A stretch of 64,000 nt of DNA from Synechococcus sp. A15-62. GTDB taxonomy: Bacteria > Cyanobacteriota > Cyanobacteriia > PCC-6307 > Cyanobiaceae. Below the pieces are notes generated by a model, which was given only the letters and a program-made list of their open reading frames with translations, did no database searches and was not told the DNA's origin. The stretch spans positions 1,116,001 through 1,180,000 of the forward strand of contig NZ_CP047950.1 of the NCBI RefSeq assembly GCF_014280075.1. The letters are read 5' to 3'. Of this stretch, positions 35,394-43,179 are shown one piece after another (position 1 is the stretch's first letter; the number at the start of each line of letters is the position of its first letter). The position numbers were made by a program, and so were the translations under genes.

Positions 35394-35927
35394 ATGGCCG
35401 CGCGATGGATTGAACGACGGTTTGAGCGGCTGATCTGGAAATTCCGGCTAGTCAGCATTGTTCCGGTGGTGTTGAGCCTGCTCGGAAGCGTTGGCTGCTT
35501 CGTGATTGGGGCGATCGAAGTCATCAATGCCTTTTTCGTGATCATGCTGCTGTCGTTCACGACCAAGAGCGTTGCCGCCAAGACAATCGCTCAGATGGTT
35601 GGAGGGGTTGATTACTTCGTGATCGGCATCGCCCTGCTGATCTTTGGCTATGGCATCTATGAGCTTGTGATTTCAGACCTGGATCCACGCCTTGAGGGTG
35701 GGGAAGAGCAGCACACCAACATCCTCTCGGTGAACAGCCTTCAAAGCCTGAAAAACAATCTGTCCAATGTGATTGTCGTGGGCCTGATTGTCGCTGCGTT
35801 CAAAAAGACCATTGGCTTCGAGGTGAACAACGCCACCGACCTGTTGGCGCTGTGTGGGTCTGTGGCAATGCTGGCCCTCAGTGCCTGGTTGATTGTTCGT
35901 AGCCACGGCACCGAACACGAACACTGA
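35394..35927 (+). CDS. YqhA/UPF0114 family membrane protein
   Basis: The 177-residue protein has four hydrophobic helices: LVSIVPVVLSLLGSVGCFVI, then FFVIMLLSFTTKS, YFVIGIALLIFGYGIYELVI, and the last pair near VIVVGLIVAAFKK and ALCGSVAMLALSAWLIV. FGYGIYELVISDLDP is the family signature. Function is unknown. The C-terminus is His/Glu-rich (HGTEHEH). The long spacer upstream may hold its promoter. It is convergent with the J-domain gene, with 62 nt between and no clear terminator. Confidence 0.85.
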   Translation: MAARWIERRFERLIWKFRLVSIVPVVLSLLGSVGCFVIGAIEVINAFFVIMLLSFTTKSVAAKTIAQMVGGVDYFVIGIALLIFGYGIYELVISDLDPRLEGGEEQHTNILSVNSLQSLKNNLSNVIVVGLIVAAFKKTIGFEVNNATDLLALCGSVAMLALSAWLIVRSHGTEHEH

Positions 35928-35989
35928 CTCAGACAAATCAGGCAAGACTCAATTAGAGTCCAATAAGGCGTCTTAACTGGGATAAGTGA

Positions 35990-36991
35990 TCAACGGTTTC
36001 GGTACAACTCGCGCAGCAACCGATAAGCCTCATTGAGTCGCCGCATCGCATCGGTGGAACCACCCGCATCAGGGTGTTCTTCAAGTGCCCGTTGCTTGTA
36101 AGCATCCCGGATGGAGCTCAGGGTGACCGAGGTGCCTGCCTGGGTCGACAACCCCAAGAGCTTGAGCGCCCCGTGCACCGTCATCGTTGACTCCAAAGTT
36201 TCGAAGGAGGTGACCTGCCGGCTGCGACGGAAGCGGTTCACAAAGCGACGGATCAGGGTCGGCATGCGCTCCGCCAATGAAGACGTGGCAAAGGGATCCT
36301 CAAGAGCTCCGGCCACCACCATCACACGTCCCAGCGATGGATCGCCTGACTCCCAGCCGGCACAGAGCGTTTCAACGGCCGCATTCGCAGCCGACCAGGT
36401 GAATGGACGCCCATCACTGGCATCGGTGCTGGACCAGACATCACGGGCCAGCCAGGTCATGGCGGCTTCAATCACGGTTGGGCCCGGTGGTTGGCCGTAC
36501 AAGGACCTCCAGTGTTCTTCAGCAGCAGCACTGGCCTCTCTGAGATCAACGGAATCCACCGTTGAGACAAGCGGCTCGTTCTGTGCAGAATCGCGCTGCT
36601 GCGCAGAGCGAAGGGTCGCTTTGAGCTGACTGGTGCGCTTGCTCACGAAGCCCGGCAGATCAATGCCCGAGGCAGCCCCCCCCGTGGGAACCACAGATGC
36701 TGAGGTTGGAATCTCTTCAACACCCTGTAGATCGTTGCCCGTTGAGATCAGAACGAGACTGGTGACCTCATCAGATCTGCTTGTTGCTGCTGGTTCAGGA
36801 TCATCCTTGATGGGTGCGATCTCGGGATCCGATGCCGCATCCCCAGGGTCGAGCAGATCCTGCAGGAGCATTTCAAGCACTCGTCCACGGGAACGTGCTC
36901 CGTATTCACCCTTGAGCTGGTCAATCAACGCGACCATGGGCTCTGACATCTCCACAGAGATGCGTTGACGTTTTGAGTCCTCGCCGCTCAA
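35990..36991 (-). CDS. J-domain protein with N-terminal ribbon-helix-helix-like segment
   Basis: The 333-residue protein begins KRQRISVEMSEPMVALIDQL (about residues 8-27), then ARSRGRVLEMLLQDLL. This resembles a ribbon-helix-helix DNA-binding fold (beta strand, helix, turn, helix). A disordered Ser/Asp/Glu-rich linker follows (50-150). A middle domain (about 155-275) with WRSLYGQPPGPTVIEAAMTW, then ALEDPFATSSLAERMPTLIR is unfamiliar to me. The C-terminal J-domain (about 275-333) keeps the HPD motif in YKQRALEEHPDAGGST. A J-domain recruits DnaK and stimulates its ATPase. No partner gene is adjacent. Confidence 0.78.
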   Translation of the reverse strand: MSGEDSKRQRISVEMSEPMVALIDQLKGEYGARSRGRVLEMLLQDLLDPGDAASDPEIAPIKDDPEPAATSRSDEVTSLVLISTGNDLQGVEEIPTSASVVPTGGAASGIDLPGFVSKRTSQLKATLRSAQQRDSAQNEPLVSTVDSVDLREASAAAEEHWRSLYGQPPGPTVIEAAMTWLARDVWSSTDASDGRPFTWSAANAAVETLCAGWESGDPSLGRVMVVAGALEDPFATSSLAERMPTLIRRFVNRFRRSRQVTSFETLESTMTVHGALKLLGLSTQAGTSVTLSSIRDAYKQRALEEHPDAGGSTDAMRRLNEAYRLLRELYRNR

Positions 36992-37015
36992 AAGTTCAAT
37001 CCACCTTCGGGAAGG

Positions 37016-38557
37016 TTATCGACCCTGAAGCTGGAGCAACCATTGCTGCTGAGAACGAATCACATCGCCATAACGGGGACTGGCCACGGGAATCACGGCA
37101 GGAATCCCTGGGGCCGGCTTCAACGTTGCTGGCATCACTGGTGCAGGGTCCACAACAACAGGCTTGGCTTCTGGAGGAGGAGGAGCGCTCTTCGGCCCCA
37201 CCTTGCGGGATTTGGAGTCTGCAAGTTTCAACTGGGCATCTCGCTGTTGTTGCTTGCGTCGATGAAGCATGGCCAGCTGCTGCACGGGAACGACGCTGAG
37301 GAGATGGCCTGGTGTGGCATCAGCTGGATAAACCAGACTCACCTTCACCGCCTTACGGGTGCCTGGCACCAGGTTGAGATCAGCCAGGGCCAGGCTTTCC
37401 CCTGAGCGCATGCCCACGTGAACCTCCTGAAGGGCTCGATCCTGAACAATCTGCAGGGATCCACGAAAAGCTGTGAACGTCTTCTTGCCAGAGACCACAG
37501 GGTGACTGAGCACCAGTTGATGGGGGCCTGCACCGGAAACATTGAGGGTCACGTCGTAGCGAACCCCATAGGTGCCGACGTTGTTCAGAGCGGAGTCAAT
37601 CATCCGTGTGGTCAACGGATTGACCTGAACATCGCTGGTGCCGAAGTGATGCCGCTTTGTGCTGGTCAGAGGAACATGCAGTGGACCCTGGTTGAGGTCA
37701 TGGCTGATCTGAGCCTTGTAGGCATCGCCCAGGGCGACGCCGGCCACCCGGGAGAAAACACGACCCAGCTGGATCTCGCGAATCCGGTTGAGATAAATCC
37801 TCCCCGGAGCCAGTCGCCCGGACTGCAGCACCGCGAAGAGATCGGAATCCTGTGCTGATTGCTCGGCCGCAACAACAGCCATCGTGAAAGGACCATTGCT
37901 GCGTCCACTCAGCAATCCGTTGGCAATGCCACGGGCAGGAAGCACGGTACGCACCACAACCTTCTGCCCACCTGCCGGGATCACGACCTGTTCGGGTAAT
38001 TTCCGGTCCAGTTCGCCGCGCAGGAGTTGAACAGCGGTGGCATCGCCAGGTCCTGTGTTCCAAGGACGCTTCCCGAGGGGTTTGACCCCCATCAAACGAT
38101 TCGGGTGATAGGGCGCTTCAAAACTGTTTTTGACGGAGCCTCGCTCAAAATTGAGCGTGATCGGGCTTGATCCGGGATTCGTCGCGATCAGAGACAGGGT
38201 CATCAAGCCCCTGGATCGACTCCCCCCCAACTTGGCTTGGTCTTGGGGGTAATACTTGTGGTGCATATGAACGCCGAATTCACCGTTGAAGGTGTGGGCG
38301 GCGTTACGAAGCGGCTGGTTTGACTCTGCGGCGATGGCCGAACCCGAAGCTGTGTTCACCAGGATTCCTGGCCCGGTGACGATCTCCGGTTGATTGGAGT
38401 GAAGAACCGGAACGTTGTTGAAGGTGCCGTTGAGAGGTCGAGCTTTTTGACCTGCCATCAGGGCGACATACGCCTCAGCGCTGCGCCGAAGGCCAAACTC
38501 AAGACCCGCAAACGAGACGCAAGTCAAGACCAAAATTGGGATTCGCCTGAGACTCAT
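37016..38557 (-). CDS. DUF3370 family exported protein
   Basis: The 513-residue protein has an N-terminal signal peptide (MSLRRIPILVLTCVSFAGLE). A long beta-rich body follows with VMHHKYYP-like segment GVHMHHKYYPQDQAKLGGSR, SRGLMTLSLIATNPGSSPIT, and a proline-rich tail (PPPPEAKPVVVDPAPVMPAT). I recognise it as the cyanobacterial DUF3370 family, of unknown function and probably periplasmic or outer-envelope. The ATG at 38557 gives a proper signal peptide; upstream frame to 38665 adds an unlikely leader. A hairpin lies 13 nt before the ATG. Confidence 0.82.
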   Translation of the reverse strand: MSLRRIPILVLTCVSFAGLEFGLRRSAEAYVALMAGQKARPLNGTFNNVPVLHSNQPEIVTGPGILVNTASGSAIAAESNQPLRNAAHTFNGEFGVHMHHKYYPQDQAKLGGSRSRGLMTLSLIATNPGSSPITLNFERGSVKNSFEAPYHPNRLMGVKPLGKRPWNTGPGDATAVQLLRGELDRKLPEQVVIPAGGQKVVVRTVLPARGIANGLLSGRSNGPFTMAVVAAEQSAQDSDLFAVLQSGRLAPGRIYLNRIREIQLGRVFSRVAGVALGDAYKAQISHDLNQGPLHVPLTSTKRHHFGTSDVQVNPLTTRMIDSALNNVGTYGVRYDVTLNVSGAGPHQLVLSHPVVSGKKTFTAFRGSLQIVQDRALQEVHVGMRSGESLALADLNLVPGTRKAVKVSLVYPADATPGHLLSVVPVQQLAMLHRRKQQQRDAQLKLADSKSRKVGPKSAPPPPEAKPVVVDPAPVMPATLKPAPGIPAVIPVASPRYGDVIRSQQQWLLQLQGR

Positions 38558-38570
38558 GCGGCTTATGGTT

Positions 38571-38598
38571 GTGGTGTTCGAAGCAACGTCGACACCAC
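38571..38598 (-). promoter_or_regulatory. Hairpin in the leader of the DUF3370 gene
   Basis: Arms GTGGTGTTCGA (38571-38581) and TCGACACCAC (38589-38598) pair over 10 bp with one bulged T and a 7-nt loop. The structure ends 13 nt upstream of the chosen ATG, which lacks a Shine-Dalgarno sequence. No U-run follows. Confidence 0.5.
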
Positions 38599-38711
38599 GA
38601 TGTGGATGCTCTGAATTCTCACCGTAGTTCCACCTTCTGAGACAGCCAAGTGATCGGTGAATCACACCACGCTTGAAAATCGGTCAGCATGCGAGAAGAG
38701 CCGACGCTGAC

Positions 38712-38897
38712 ATGCTTCCTCCCTTCTGCTGCAGCCCCAGCACCGATCACACGACCCTGCGTCGCCAACATCAGGAACGGAAGATGTCGATGCTGAGGTT
38801 CTGGCGTGATAGTGCTGAACGGCAGCTGTCGGCCCTCAATGCCGCCATCCAAACGCTTCAAGATCAGATGGATCGCGACGCTCAGGCGCCCAGCTGA
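38712..38897 (+). CDS. Small hypothetical protein with C-terminal helix
   Basis: The frame has 61 residues from the ATG at 38712 (MLPPFCCSPSTDHTTLRRQH), or 37 residues from ATG 38784 (MSMLRFWRDSAERQLSALNA). The C-terminal part AERQLSALNAAIQTLQDQMD is a clear amphipathic helix with a heptad-like pattern. I do not recognise the family. It overlaps the convergent sigma-factor remnant by 16 nt and diverges from DUF3370. Confidence 0.45.
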   Translation: MLPPFCCSPSTDHTTLRRQHQERKMSMLRFWRDSAERQLSALNAAIQTLQDQMDRDAQAPS

Positions 38898-39561
38898 GCA
38901 GCTTTCAGCTCGTTCGCGAGGGTGTTCAGGCCGCGTTTAACGCGCCTCTGAACAGTCATTGCCGAAACGTCGAGCTGTTGCGCTGTTTGCCGCAAACTCA
39001 TTCTATCGAGTACGACCATCTGCAGAGCGCGTTGATCGTCTTTTTCAAGATTGCGGAACAGCTTGTTCACTCTGCTCCAAGCCTCTGAGCGTTCGATCAG
39101 ATCGATTCCCTCCGGTCGGTCATCAAGGAGGTCGTCATTGAATTCCACCCAGTGCTGCTTGCTGCGGTAGTGGTCCACCGCCAGGGCATCGGCTGCGCTG
39201 AGAGGAGTGCCTTCCGGGTTGCGCATCATCTTCGTGGCCCGCTCCTCGACGGCCCTTGGGAGTCGGACCAAACCTGCTCTATCGCGAGGGAATGAAGAAT
39301 GGCTCCCCGGATGTGCGGCTTGGCGAAGCTTGGAAAGGGTGCCCCCCGCTGCGCCTCATAGCGGTTGTATGCCTTGATCAGGCCGAGACATCCCACTTGC
39401 AGGAGATCGTCGCTTTCGAGGCCTGTCTGCTGGGCGTAGTGACGGGCAATGGGTCGAACCAGATGCAAGTTGTCCTGAATTTGTCGGTTCTGACGCTTGA
39501 GGCAGGTCTTGTCCAATGAATGCTTGTTGGCTGCATCTCCAGCCTTGGCAGAGAGAGGCAC
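38882..39561 (-). pseudogene. Alternative sigma factor (sigma-70 family) disrupted by a one-base deletion
   Basis: Two frames together make one sigma factor of about 226 residues. The first (39561 down to about 39286) carries region 2: NLHLVRPIARHYAQQTGLES, then DDLLQVGCLGLIKAYNRYEA and FAKPHIRGAILHSL. The second carries region 3 (VRLPRAVEERATKMMRN) and region 4 (LEKDDQRALQMVVLDRMSLR, then AMTVQRRVKRGLNTL). At 39286/39287 the text reads CCCTCGCGATAGA; adding one C (CCCTCCGCGATAGA) restores LHSLRDRAGLVRLPRA exactly. As written, the first frame stops at 39226 after 111 residues, losing region 4. Recent mutation or a sequencing error are both possible. By length it resembles group 3 (SigF-type) sigma factors. 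Confidence 0.85.
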
Positions 39562-39591
39562 GCCACGGCATCTGTGCCATCACTGAACTTT

Positions 39592-40437
39592 TCAGCTCTG
39601 CCCGCTAACAACGGCTTGAAGCAGAGCTTCTGGCCCCGCATGCTGAATCCATTGCCGATCGGAGACCTCGGTGCTCAACAAGGATCCTGCGAAGCCGAGG
39701 GCGTTGACACTGAAGCCACGAATCCCCTCCCTTCCGCGGCGAACCATGGCCATCCACTGGCGTGAGAGCAGCAGGTTGTAAGCCGCGCGAGGGCAGTCGT
39801 CGGTGGTGGGGTGCCCCAACCCGAGGTCTGCAGCCAGAGCGAGATACAACTGATGAAGCATCTCGGCCGTCAGTGTTGAACGGATCGGCGCGACCTGTGC
39901 ACTGTGCAACAGAGGATCCTGATCAGACGTTGTTGTGCCCTCCGCACAGCGCTGGAACCAATCCTCACGAGCACAGATCCGCTCCCCTGCTGAACGCGGT
40001 AACAACTGCAGATGTCGATGGGGCTGACTGGCGCCGGCATCAGGCCCACTGTTGAAAAACCACAGCCCCGTCGTCATTGCATCGACCCGGGCGAGGGAGC
40101 GCCAATCCTCCATCGATAACCAACCGGTCTGGGGTTGCCAGTCCTGGGTGATCAGCAACATGTGCGTGGTCTGAACGGGATATTTGTTCAGGATCACGAC
40201 GTGGGACTCACCGATCCGATCAACCTCCAGACGTTGGTCCCAGGGGAGAAACGGATTCGGCTTCGGTCCTGATGCTCGAAGGTGTTTGGGTGTGGCGCTG
40301 AGCAGATGGCGTAACTCAAAGCGACTTCCTCCATCCCCCATGAGGTGGGTCAACGAGGTGTCAAGCGGCACCAGCGCCCCGGATGAGGTCGCTGCAACCG
40401 TTACCTCGATCGCTTTTTGAAGCAGTTCACTGGTCAT
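39592..40437 (-). CDS. ATP adenylyltransferase (Ap4A phosphorylase)
   Basis: The 281-residue HIT-superfamily protein has its catalytic triad motif as GASQPHRHLQLLPRS (HxHxQ). Upstream are PFLPWDQRLEVDRIGESHVV and LNKYPVQTTHMLLIT, which match the Ap4A phosphorylase/ATP adenylyltransferase family. It splits diadenosine tetraphosphate to ADP and ATP using phosphate. Its start overlaps the SpoIID-like gene by 11 nt; it lies 30 nt before the sigma-factor gene on the same strand. Confidence 0.88.
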   Translation of the reverse strand: MTSELLQKAIEVTVAATSSGALVPLDTSLTHLMGDGGSRFELRHLLSATPKHLRASGPKPNPFLPWDQRLEVDRIGESHVVILNKYPVQTTHMLLITQDWQPQTGWLSMEDWRSLARVDAMTTGLWFFNSGPDAGASQPHRHLQLLPRSAGERICAREDWFQRCAEGTTTSDQDPLLHSAQVAPIRSTLTAEMLHQLYLALAADLGLGHPTTDDCPRAAYNLLLSRQWMAMVRRGREGIRGFSVNALGFAGSLLSTEVSDRQWIQHAGPEALLQAVVSGQS

Positions 40438-41305
40438 GCCATGTCAACCGCGCCAGCGAGGCTCCTGCGTAGTATTTGCCGAGAATGGCATTGAAGGGAA
40501 GTCCCTGACGGGCAAGGCTCTGAGCACCGGTTTGACTCATGCTGGCGCCGAGATGGCCATGGGCTTCAGCACTCACTTGCGCGTTCGACGCATAAAGGCT
40601 TTCCACAATGCCACCGCTGTAACTGAGGATGATCCCGCGGGTCTCCCGTGTGGCTGAACGACTGGCCGTGGTGGTGCTTTTCTCCCCTGCAAACACCTGC
40701 CAACGGGTTGTGTCACCCAGGTGGTACACCGTCGTTGCCGGTCGGGCGAGATGCGCCATCGCGTAGGAGCGGGCTGCAACGGCCTGCGCTTTCAGTGCTT
40801 CCCGATGCCATGTGCTGGGCATTTCAGCGCCAACCACTGAAGCCACATAAGTCTCCAGGTCAAGTGAGACCACCGGGAGCCAATCACCTTGGCCTTTAAG
40901 CAGGGATACATCGCCTCGATAGTGCTGCTGGTTGATCTGAACAGGTCCACCGGAGCAATGAATCTCAGGCTGAGTGGACGCAGCAAGCCTGTTCAGCAGC
41001 TGTTGAGCAGGAATTACAGAGCTGTGCTGGTTGCGGCAGAGCACGTTGGGTCCTGGCCGGAAGGCGGTGATGGGGCTCTGGCTGACCAAACCGACGCGGA
41101 TCGCCAGGGGCACATGATCAGAACCCGGCGGCACCCTTGGAACAAAACGAGAACCAACAGGTGCGTCGTGATCGAGCAGCGCAAGCAAGCTTGAGCTCGG
41201 CTGATCAGACCGCTGGGGGAGTGGCCGAGCCAACCAGCCGATCAACGCAGCCATGAGCAGGCTTCCGAACACGGCCGGGGGCCAGAAATGACGGCGAAAG
41301 GGCAC
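40427..41305 (-). CDS. SpoIID/LytB domain-containing exported protein
   Basis: The 292-residue protein has an N-terminal membrane anchor or signal (WPPAVFGSLLMAALIGWLA). The SpoIID/LytB domain carries YRGDVSLLKGQGDWLPVVSL, LETYVASVVGAEMPSTWHRE, ALKAQAVAARSYAMAH, and the GIILSYSGGIVESLYASNAQ segment. SpoIID is a lytic transglycosylase in sporulators; non-sporulating homologues are taken to act on peptidoglycan in the envelope. It overlaps the Ap4A phosphorylase gene and is probably co-transcribed with it. Confidence 0.9.
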   Translation of the reverse strand: MPFRRHFWPPAVFGSLLMAALIGWLARPLPQRSDQPSSSLLALLDHDAPVGSRFVPRVPPGSDHVPLAIRVGLVSQSPITAFRPGPNVLCRNQHSSVIPAQQLLNRLAASTQPEIHCSGGPVQINQQHYRGDVSLLKGQGDWLPVVSLDLETYVASVVGAEMPSTWHREALKAQAVAARSYAMAHLARPATTVYHLGDTTRWQVFAGEKSTTTASRSATRETRGIILSYSGGIVESLYASNAQVSAEAHGHLGASMSQTGAQSLARQGLPFNAILGKYYAGASLARLTWHDQ

Positions 41306-41381
41306 CAGAACCGCTCAACAGAGCCTCCAGCCGATGATGCCTGATTTCCGCTAGACGGTCTCTTCTCCGCAGCAAGATCAC

Positions 41382-42110
41382 ATGGTCGAAGCAGCCTCAA
41401 CCACTTGGGTTGGCTTGGCCCTGGTGGTTGGCCCCGGCGGGATCGGATTGGCAGTAGCAGCAGAACTGAAGCGCACCTGCCCTGATCTGAAGGTGCTGAC
41501 CGCTGGACGTCATGGACCGCCGGCATCCTCACTGCAACTGGACATCGAGAACGACAGTGATCTGGATGGGCTGCGCGCAAGCCTGGAGGCCGAGGGGCTC
41601 CCCCTGCGATTGGTGTTCAACTGCAGCGGTCGACTGCACGGTCCTGGGCTGCAACCGGAAAAACGTCTTCAACAGGTCGATCGATCCCAGTTGGAGCAGC
41701 AATTCGGCATCAATTCCATGGCTCCGATCCTGCTGGCCAAGGCGATCGAACCTCTGCTGAAGCGCGATCAACCCTTTCATTTCGCCAGCCTCAGCGCTCG
41801 CGTGGGAAGCATCGGCGACAACCGAACCGGGGGCTGGTACGGCTACAGGGCAGCCAAGGCGGCTCAGAACCAGCTGCTGCGCTGCCTGAGCATTGAATGG
41901 GCCCGCCGCTGGCCGTTGGCCACCGTGAGCCTGTTGCATCCCGGTACTACAGACACAGACCTGTCTCGTCCGTTTCAGAGCTTCGTGGCAGCGGACAAAC
42001 TTTTCTCTCCAGAACGGGCCGCGCGTCAGCTGGTTGAGGTGTTGCTGCAGCAGACCCCGGAACAATCAGGGGCCTTTCTCGCCTGGGACGGTCAGTCGAT
42101 CGATTGGTGA
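41382..42110 (+). CDS. Short-chain dehydrogenase/reductase (SDR)
   Basis: The 242-residue SDR has its nucleotide site LVVGPGGIGLAVAAEL, the NCSG motif in LVFNCSGRLHG, catalytic Ser in FHFASLSARVGSIGDN, and YxxxK as GWYGYRAAKAAQNQLLR. The C-terminus has PGTTDTDLSRPFQ. The short form resembles CsgA/C-factor-like SDRs. Substrate unknown. It overlaps the convergent DUF2237 gene by 19 nt. Confidence 0.88.
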   Translation: MVEAASTTWVGLALVVGPGGIGLAVAAELKRTCPDLKVLTAGRHGPPASSLQLDIENDSDLDGLRASLEAEGLPLRLVFNCSGRLHGPGLQPEKRLQQVDRSQLEQQFGINSMAPILLAKAIEPLLKRDQPFHFASLSARVGSIGDNRTGGWYGYRAAKAAQNQLLRCLSIEWARRWPLATVSLLHPGTTDTDLSRPFQSFVAADKLFSPERAARQLVEVLLQQTPEQSGAFLAWDGQSIDW

Positions 42111-42487
42111 GCGTGCTGCTTGAGCTGGTCAAGGCTGACGACCGTGAGGGCGGTGTCTTCCGTGGCCTCCAGGCGGACAAGAGGTGCCACGCCATCCTCG
42201 TAGGCCTGCTTCCAGCGCGGTGCACAGACGCACCAGTGGTCCCCTGGTTTCAAGCCTGGGAACTGAAAAGCAGGCATCGGCGTGATCAGGTCATTGCCCT
42301 GGGCTTTGCTGTAACTGAGAAATTGCTCGGTCATCACGCAGCAGATGCTGTGCTGGCCGTGATCCGATGGATCTGTTTGACAGAGACCATTGCGATACCA
42401 ACCCGTCATCGGCTCACAACTGCAACTCTGAAGTGGGTCACCAAGAACGTTCTTGGCCGGCGGAAATTCGGGGCTACTGCTGGACAT
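42092..42487 (-). CDS. DUF2237 family protein
   Basis: The 131-residue soluble protein begins MSSSSPEFPPAKNVLGDPLQ and has the family motifs CSCEPMTGWYRNGLCQTDPS, HSICCVMTEQFLSYSKAQGN and GLKPGDHWCVCAPRWKQAYE. Five conserved cysteines could bind metal or form disulfides. This is DUF2237 (COG3651), of unknown function. The ATG at 42487 is chosen because family members start just before the NVLG segment. Confidence 0.85.
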   Translation of the reverse strand: MSSSSPEFPPAKNVLGDPLQSCSCEPMTGWYRNGLCQTDPSDHGQHSICCVMTEQFLSYSKAQGNDLITPMPAFQFPGLKPGDHWCVCAPRWKQAYEDGVAPLVRLEATEDTALTVVSLDQLKQHAHQSID

Positions 42488-42598
42488 CTGAGCGCTTAAT
42501 CGAGGGGGAGTCTGCCCAAGGACTGGCACATTTTGACTTCAGACGGTTGACGAACCCCTGGGGGAGCGGGTTAAAGGTCATTCAGTCATGTCCACTCG

Positions 42599-42829
42599 AT
42601 GGATTGGGAGTTCACTGAAGACGCTGCGTTTCTGGCGCTCTGCGATGCGTTTCGCGAGAGCGGCGAGAGCTCGGCGATCGAGTTCCTTGCCAATGGAGAG
42701 GGAGCCTTTCATTTCCAGGACCTGGCCCAGAACGCCGCTGGCGAAGGTCTTGATTTGAGCGAGTCCAGTGCCCTGGAATCATTCCAGCAAGAGGTGATCG
42801 AAACGATGGAGAAGCTCTGCCAGGACTGA
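42599..42829 (+). CDS. Small acidic hypothetical protein
   Basis: The 76-residue acidic, helical protein begins MDWEFTEDAAFLALCDAFRE and ends QQEVIETMEKLCQD. It has no membrane segment. I recognise no family; codon use and a clean start favour a real gene. It is convergent with another small unknown gene, with a 30-nt gap. Confidence 0.6.
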   Translation: MDWEFTEDAAFLALCDAFRESGESSAIEFLANGEGAFHFQDLAQNAAGEGLDLSESSALESFQQEVIETMEKLCQD

Positions 42830-42859
42830 GTCCGGCAGCGCCTCTCCGTCACAAGGAGA

Positions 42860-43132
42860 TCACCCGTAGAAGAAAGCGATCTCCTTGTCCTTCAGACCGT
42901 CCCATCCGGCCTCCAGGAGCCTCTGATTGAGGGTGTCCTGGTCGAAATGCTTGGCTCCGGTCTTGACCACCCGATTGCGCATCGATTTCAGAACACCACT
43001 TCGAGCGCGCTGACTTTCCAGATCCATCACCTGGTTGTAGAGGGCGAGCATCGCTTCAGGGATTGGACTCCCATCGAGATCCACACCCGCTTTGATGGCG
43101 GCATCAACACCGTCCGGTCCGGCAATGGCCAT
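42860..43132 (-). CDS. Small hypothetical protein next to metH
   Basis: The 90-residue soluble protein begins MAIAGPDGVDAAIKAGVDLD, contains LALYNQVMDLESQRARSGVL, and ends LLEAGWDGLKDKEIAFFYG. It looks mostly helical. I do not recognise it; the well-formed conserved-looking C-terminus supports a real gene. It follows metH by 47 nt on the same strand and may share its transcript. Confidence 0.65.
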   Translation of the reverse strand: MAIAGPDGVDAAIKAGVDLDGSPIPEAMLALYNQVMDLESQRARSGVLKSMRNRVVKTGAKHFDQDTLNQRLLEAGWDGLKDKEIAFFYG

Positions 43133-43179
43133 GGTGAGCAGAAACAAGGCGTCTCAGGCTATGGGACGCCACTCAGGGC

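Noticed and set aside
39280-39295. Programmed frameshift in the sigma factor
   Set aside because: There is no slippery heptamer or downstream pseudoknot at the junction; a one-base deletion explains it.
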